Part shown: positions 58,695 through 64,000 of the stretch, in pieces | How positions within the stretch are numbered: the first letter of the stretch is position 1 | How the letters are laid out: each line of letters starts with the position of its first letter | From: Cephalotus follicularis | Taxonomy: Eukaryota > Streptophyta > Magnoliopsida > Oxalidales > Cephalotaceae | Length of the DNA: 64,000 nt | Assembly: GCA_001972305.1 (NCBI GenBank) | Contig: BDDD01000062.1 | Coordinates: 80,816-144,815 of the forward strand | Direction of reading: 5' to 3' | Made by a program: the position numbers and the translations under genes | Notes under the pieces: generated by a model | Seen by the model: the letters and a program-made list of their open reading frames with translations, nothing else | What the model was told of the DNA's origin: nothing | The model's database searches: none

Positions 58695-59248
58695 TGTCAC
58701 GCCCCGAACCGTGGGTTGGGTCCTACGACTCGACACGTGACAATTCGTACAATCATCATAAATATTAACCAAAAATTTAAAACTTAAATAATCAAAAATA
58801 TAATTCTTTATTTAATGTGTGGATTTACAGACCCAGTTCAATACAATACACTGCTACAACCAGCAGGTAAAAAAAATAAATACACATTTATCTCTTGCAA
58901 GTCTGGTCAAAAACGCACCGTCGAGGAGGAGGGACTTACTATAACTTTATCATTGATGCTGCTGCAATGTGCCTCCACTACCTGTTCCTGTACTTGGCCC
59001 ATTCAAAGGAATGGGTCAGCAATCCTAGGGGTTGTGTAGGTTACCACATATACGGGCACATACCAGAGGAACAACCAACATAAAACAGAGGAGAGAAAAT
59101 ATATGCATGCCTATCATGAATGCAGATCGCAATCATCATATAGAAACCATCATCCTTTATCCTTGGACTACTCTACTCAAACCATACATATCAATAAATA
59201 ATATGGGGGAGTATGGTCCGGGTCACCCTATGATCTGATCAATATATA

Positions 59249-59492
59249 AGGTTCACCTTTAGGCTCACCAGCCCGCGGAATACTCCTCCAGGTTCACCTG
59301 CCGAGCGGAATTCACCATTTGCTCACCTGCTCCGACGATTCACCCTTTGGATCACCAGCTCTGGCGAAATTCACCCTTAGGTTCACAATTAGGCGGGTTC
59401 GCCTGAGGATCACCTGCCTCGCAGTATTCACCCCTTGGGTTCACCTGCTCAGTGGAATTCTCCCCAGTTGGGCTCACATGCCTGTGTCCATT
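59249..59492. repeat. Degenerate GGTTCACCTG repeat, about seven units
   Basis: Units of about 33-36 bp with the pattern GGTTCACCTGC then GGAATTCACCC, strongly diverged from one another. Non-coding, within the solo LTR. Confidence 0.7.
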
Positions 59493-60021
59493 TATATATT
59501 TCCTTTACCATTCCTATTTCATTCCTTAACATTCATATTTCATTCATTAAGTCTGACCATGGCATAAAAGAGTGCATGGTGCCTTCCCATGAACAAGGCC
59601 ACGTTCCCAGCGCATGCATAACGCATGCCAAACTATATTTTTCACTTAAACACTAGCCATGGAACGCATGAGTGCTTCTCTTCCCAGGTGCATGCATGCA
59701 TACAATATTACTTATCACATAATGTCGGCCACTTATCACGCATGCACATGCTAGGGATGCTTATGTATTCATGTACCATTTCCTTCTTCACGGATGCATG
59801 CAAGGAGTGCACACCAGAGGACAACGCGTGCTTGGGTGCATGCAAGGCTCACGGTAGGGAAGGGCCCAGTGTTATGGTGACCACGGCGCACTGCTCGAGG
59901 TGTCCTTGGATGCATGGGAGAGGAACCAGGGAGCTTGCATGGTGGGGAAGAGATCCATGGATGGCTCCCCTGGCACCTGGCTTGGCACCTCCAGAGTATG
60001 GCTCCACGGGGCGTTATCACC

Positions 60022-60277
60022 TCGGACACTTGTCTTCCCAGGTGTCATCTCCTCTGGCGCCTCTGGTATGGCTGCTCCACACCCCTGGCATCGTTACCTT
60101 CCATACATGGCAGAGGAGAGCCACGATGGCTCCTCGGGTGCATGTCACCTCGGACACCTGTCTTCCCAGACGTCATCTCCTCTGGCACCTCTAGTATGGC
60201 TTCTCCGTACCCCTGGCATCGTCACCTTGTATACATGGTAGAGGAGAGCCACTATGGCTCCTCGGGCACATGTCTCC
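60022..60277. repeat. Two-unit 128-bp tandem repeat
   Basis: Units at 60022-60149 and 60150-60277, starting TCGGACAC(T/C)TGTCTTCCC and sharing GGCATCGT and AGGAGAGCCAC. A third degraded partial unit may continue to about 60390. Confidence 0.85.
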
Positions 60278-61435
60278 TCGGGCGTCATCACCCCTGGTGC
60301 ATGTTTTCTCCGGTGTAAATCTTCCTTGGCGTCATCACCACGAGCTCAGGTCTTCCCTAGCGTCATGTCTCCTCGGCATAGCACCTCGGCACCACTGTCG
60401 TTCTTCCCAGGCGCATGTACAGTGCATCATGGCACCTCGGGCATCATGTATTACATGCCTTGGACGCATGATCTTTGCTCGTCGGCGATGAAGGGAGCTC
60501 AGTGCCTGCTGGGGAGGGTACGGCGAGTCACCCTGCCTGGACGCATGGCCAGGGGAGCTCAACTCCACCACGGCATCTTTGCCCATGGCGTCCTCATACG
60601 AAGCGCACTATTTGTGTGCAAGCCAGAGACGCGCCACAGTGATGCTTAGCGTCACTTACCAAGGCATACAGTGCGTACGTGTCTCAATCTTGCCCAAGGA
60701 ACAAATATACAATTTCTACTACTAACAAACAACAGCAATTGCACACAAATACAAATGGCATCATGCAGTAACAACCGACCAGGTACAAACAAATAATAAA
60801 ACACACATAGTAGACATACAAGCACACAAGCTGGTAGGCACTCGGATATGGATTAACCTACCTGGGTAAAGGTTGAAAATGGAGATAATTCTGGACTTCC
60901 CTTGGTTGAGGACTGCTACACTTTAGCTTTGCCAAATCTCCTTCTTCTTGCACAATCCTTCTCCCAGGGAATGTGGTATTCATAGGGATGGAATGCAGAG
61001 GACATGGGGCTCACTTGGACAACACCCATTTGTCTTCTACCTCTCACTATCTCATTCTCTCGATTTCTCTATAATAAAGTGTGCAAGAAATGGCCAAAGT
61101 GTATTCACCAGGTCCCTTCTCCTTTTTATAATAGCAATAGAAGCATCCAGAATTCATAAGAGAATTCTCACGGTTGCAGGTCATACCTGGGCTTGGGCCA
61201 GCCTTCCCCCCTTGGGCCCAATTTACACTTTCTACATTGAAGCCCAAAAATCCAATTACTACATTAAATTCATCCCAAGGAGAGTAACACAATCTCTTTA
61301 GCCCAAAGTCACAAATTATATTTCATTAAGGCCCAAATAAATACTTTATAAATTTTGGGCCCAGCCCAATAGGAAGGAAAATAATTACAAAGGCCAATAA
61401 TAATTCTTTATAATATTTAGGGCTCTTACAACCTT

Positions 61436-61833
61436 GAACCTCGAATTATAGTTACGTGCACGTACAATCCTTCTACCAGAATTGCTGGAATTAAACCTAG
61501 GGTAAGGAACATGTCAGGACCTAACAGTTTATTCATTAAGATGATATCTTGGGTAATTAGCTATCTCGATCAAATTAGAAGCCTTTTCTAATTAACTGAT
61601 CTCTGATATTGGAATCATCATTCCAATACCTTTTCATCATGGCCAGAAAATCTTACAGCTAATAACCTTAAGCATAAACTCTATTTGCTGGGAGCGGTAG
61701 ATTCACATATCTCCATACATAATCTACCATACCTAACTAATACATGTATACTCCTCATGGTTAGAAGATATACTTAAGTATCATCAAAGTATGAATCTTA
61801 TACACATGACATCTGGTGGTGGCTCAGATCTAA
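61436..61833 (-). mobile_element. C3-2 5' LTR, right part
   Basis: Continues the LTR after the ACCTT duplication (CCTTGAACCTCGAATTATAG) and matches 49700-50110 in the 3' LTR. It is cut at 61833 by the next element; the remaining roughly 460 bp should lie past the window. Confidence 0.85.
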
Positions 61834-61920
61834 TGTAATTTCCTGGATATATATATATATATATATATAATATAATATTATACATATATATCAAAAAGAA
61901 AAAGAAAAAAAGGAGAAGCG

Positions 61921-61940
61921 CCTGGCGTTTTAACGCCAGG
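61921..61940 (+). promoter_or_regulatory. Hairpin CCTGGCGTT-TT-AACGCCAGG
   Basis: Nine-bp arms with a two-base centre, close to the start of the LTR. It would form a cruciform in DNA or a stem if transcribed. The function is not known. Confidence 0.6.
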
Positions 61941-62263
61941 CCCTTCAAGCAAAACACACAAAGAGGACACGAGAGAGACACGGGAGAGAGAGAACTAGAG
62001 AGCGGGAGAGAGAGGCGCCGGAGAAGATGACGATGCCGGCGAGCGAACGACGCAGGTGCTCCACTGCCAACAGTAAGTTCTTTCCTTCTCCTCTCTTTTC
62101 TTTTCTTTCCTCTGTCGCCCGACGCCAAGCCACTGTGCACATTGCCGTGCGTTCCACTGTCGGTTAGCGTCACAATAAGGTCCGGTCTTCACCTAGAAGG
62201 CTGGCTACACCTATATCAGTGGCTGATTTGGCGCCATTCGGTCAGAAACGGCCGGATTTGAAC

Positions 62264-62680
62264 TGACGAGTTGACTCAGTGAAGCCAACTCGCTGCCGCC
62301 TTTGACCGGGCGTTTAGCGCCGAGTCTCGGTGAGTGAAGGGCATTGATGTGTTTGTCTGGTGGTTGTGATCCATTTTATGGTGGTGGTCAGAGCTGTGGT
62401 TGACCGGCGAGTCAACTCAGTGAGTTGAACTCACTGGCCGGCCGTGACAGCGCGTTTCACGATGAGTCATGACGAGTCTCTCGCAGTGACGTATAGAATT
62501 GATGATTGTGTGACGATTTCGGGTGGTGACCGAAGTTGTGGTTGACCGGTGAGTTAACTCAGTGAGTTGACTCACTGTCGGCTGTGACTGTGCGATTCAC
62601 GGCGAGTCGCGGTTGTCAATGTGTAGATCGTAACGGAATGTGTGATGTTTATTGCAGTGATACAAGGAGAGAAAGAGAAC
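62264..62680. repeat. Three degenerate units of about 140 bp in the LTR
   Basis: Anchor words TGACGAGTTGACTCAG, TGACCGGCGAGTCAACTCAG and TGACCGGTGAGTTAACTCAG lie at 62264, 62401 and 62543 (137 and 142 bp apart). Each contains inverted GAGTCAACTCAGTGAGTTGA-type motifs, so the units are also hairpin-prone. Confidence 0.7.
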
Positions 62681-63494
62681 TTTGTTGACACATGATGGAG
62701 CTGTGCTCGTGACAACGAGTGAAGCTTAGAGGAGGTGGCAGTTCAAGAATTCTGCTGCAAGTCCTCCCGACTCGCAAGCTCAACCGTTAACAGGTAGGTA
62801 TACATATGCTCCAACGGTACATGCCCAGATGACTATGGGCTTGATCCCCTTCGTATATTTCTTGCATATGTATATCCTACACAACCTTCGGGTTGCTGAC
62901 CCATTGCATTGTATTGTAATGTAATGGGTCAGGTTTAGGTCCAGGTGACGCGCAGTGGTGACCAGCTAGGTTAAATTGCAGGGTAAGGATCTACATCTCC
63001 TCCGACCTACTTTGTATAAATGTGATATTGTAAAAGAACAAATATTGGAGTATGGATGTATTTCTGGTTATTGTATAAAAGACAAATCTGGAGTTGAAAT
63101 AGAGATATGTTTTATATTCAGCTATTGACCTGCCGGCTTGTGGCAGGGCTTGTTTAATATGAGTGTTGATGTAAAGGACATGGAATGGTCCATATATTGT
63201 GACAAACTGTTGTTTCCTCCTTCGGGAGTGTAGTTGTTGAGGGCTTAGTCCAAGATATAAAATGTGTTTTTCTTTACCGGGAGTTTAGTGCGATAAACGA
63301 ATACTTCATGCTGAAATTTCGGGAGATTTTAAGAGTTAGAATATATTCCATATGAATCTTCTGCTTGTATGACTTTGATTTAAAGCTTTATATACTTATA
63401 GGACTTTTGAATATGGATATGAAATGACTGAATGGAAGGTATCTCGTGCGTCGGATCATGGGGGTTTACTCTCGTGGTTCGGGGTGTGACAGCT

Positions 63495-63507
63495 TGGTAT
63501 CAGAGCC
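63495..63507 (+). promoter_or_regulatory. Primer-binding site
   Basis: TGGTATCAGAGCC, the exact initiator Met-tRNA type, three bases after the LTR end. Confidence 0.93.
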
Positions 63508-64000
63508 AGTCCTATGCTGGATACGCCAGGATAGGGTTTGATTGATTGAGTTAAAGTGCTATAGTTGGAGTTACTTGAAGTAGCGGAATAATAGGTGTTA
63601 CATGGAGTATCTTGGAATTATGGTTATGAAAGTTGTATAGCTTATTGTTAAGGTCAATGGAAAAGAACCGCAGTGAGGAGATAGAGCTGGGCCGTCGATG
63701 AGATGTACCCGATCCAATAGAGCTATTGAAAGACAAGAGGAAAAGAAAGTGTGGCCCAAGAAGTAGAACGTGTTGCTTTGGCTCAAGAAGAGCCTAAAGA
63801 TTATCTAAGAGAGATGCATGGCATGATGACCAAATGAATGGAATGATGCAGCGACAAGCAGCTGTAAATTGATGGTAGTCATTGTGAGGCTAAGTTATTG
63901 AGGATGGCACCTCATATGGAAGGTAAAGAGGATGGATGGCATTGCACCCTCACATGTTTTAACCTAAGGAATCTCGAGGACGAGATTTCTCTAAGGAGGT
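63508..64000 (+). pseudogene. Gag start joined to the 3' end: internally deleted Gypsy
   Basis: After the leader, MEKNRSEEIELGRR at about 63657 looks like a gag start, followed by a stop and a frame change. By 63950 the sequence is already GAATCTCGAGGACGAGATTT then CTAAGGAGG, the motif that precedes the polypurine tract and 3' LTR in chromoviruses. Only about 0.45 kb lies between, so nearly all of gag and pol is absent. The 3' LTR should start just past the window. Confidence 0.65.

Larger units (their letters stand above)
58695..61430 (-). mobile_element. Solo LTR of a third Gypsy-type family
   Basis: Starts TGTCACGCCCCGAACCG and ends GGGCTCTTACA, flanked by ACCTT (58690-58694 and 61431-61435). 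Minus orientation is inferred from the end motifs. At 2736 bp it is GC-rich in the middle and carries two tandem arrays. Its ORFs (for example 59625-60194 and 60254-60649) come from repeat-rich DNA and show no domain. Confidence 0.88.
61834..63491 (+). mobile_element. 5' LTR of a non-autonomous Gypsy element
   Basis: Starts TGTAATTTCCTGG and ends CGGGGTGTGACA at 63491, directly before a primer-binding site. The length is 1658 bp. It has a TA microsatellite at 61851-61876, a perfect-arm hairpin at 61921-61940, purine-rich GAGA runs, and three diverged units of about 140 bp. Confidence 0.85.

Noticed and set aside
59625-60649. ORFs of 110-189 codons in a GC-rich region
   Set aside because: They fall on tandem repeats inside a solo LTR, and all three frames stay open through the repeats.
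1-64000. tRNA, rRNA and microRNA genes
   Set aside because: I saw no cloverleaf with A and B boxes and no rRNA-like sequence. Hairpins found belong to retroelement non-coding regions, and small-RNA precursors cannot be judged without expression data.
1-64000. A new defence or metabolic gene system
   Set aside because: No non-transposon gene cluster is present; every well-supported coding stretch maps to gag, pol, LINE ORFs or the Sirevirus third ORF.

Overview
The window looks like repeat-dense nuclear DNA of a flowering plant. It has plant-type Copia and chromodomain Gypsy retrotransposons, a plant L1-type LINE with a DUF4283-like ORF1, and AT-rich Copia LTRs. There are no bacterial-style operons, and I found no tRNA or rRNA gene and no convincing complete host gene. 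The species cannot be named from this sequence.

Almost the whole window is explained as stacked insertions, most of them bounded by target-site duplications (TSDs) that can be read directly. Left block (1-33880): a minus-strand LTR (1-924 and 3783-4395) is interrupted by a solo LTR (925-3777, TSD ACTCC). Next is the gag start of a Tat-like Gypsy element (4396-5797, probably resuming at 33537). It is split by Copia element C1 (5798-33531, minus strand, TSD AGAGG). C1 is itself split by a chromovirus solo LTR (8710-17950, TSD CATAT), which contains a Sirevirus-like Copia (9718-16538, TSD GAGTC). C1 is split again by a full-length plus-strand chromovirus (21238-30410, TSD TGTAC) whose 3' LTR holds a 739-base assembly gap.

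Middle (33881-42298): AT-rich sequence with one weak exon candidate, then a LINE (35367-41508, 10-bp TSD) whose RNase H tail is tandemly duplicated, then a small non-autonomous element.

Right block (42299-64000): four nested minus-strand Copia layers. An old Copia (42299-43301) is broken by a short-LTR Copia (from 43302), then by C3-1 (from 43962), then by C3-2, a second member of the C3 family (from 48832). C3-2 carries a chromovirus solo LTR (51293-53684, TSD TCAGA), another solo LTR (58695-61430, TSD ACCTT), and an internally deleted Gypsy element (61834 to the window end).

All autonomous elements here are broken. In the chromovirus, gag-pol keeps one reading frame for 4.6 kb but has seven premature stops, at least six of which fit C-to-T or G-to-A transitions. 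The longest well-supported ORF without a break is a 367-codon ORF in the envelope-like position of the Sirevirus. The most unusual shared structure is a set of short palindromes centred on GTCGAC, spaced about 20-22 bp or multiples of that, in the non-coding DNA of four different LTR element families.
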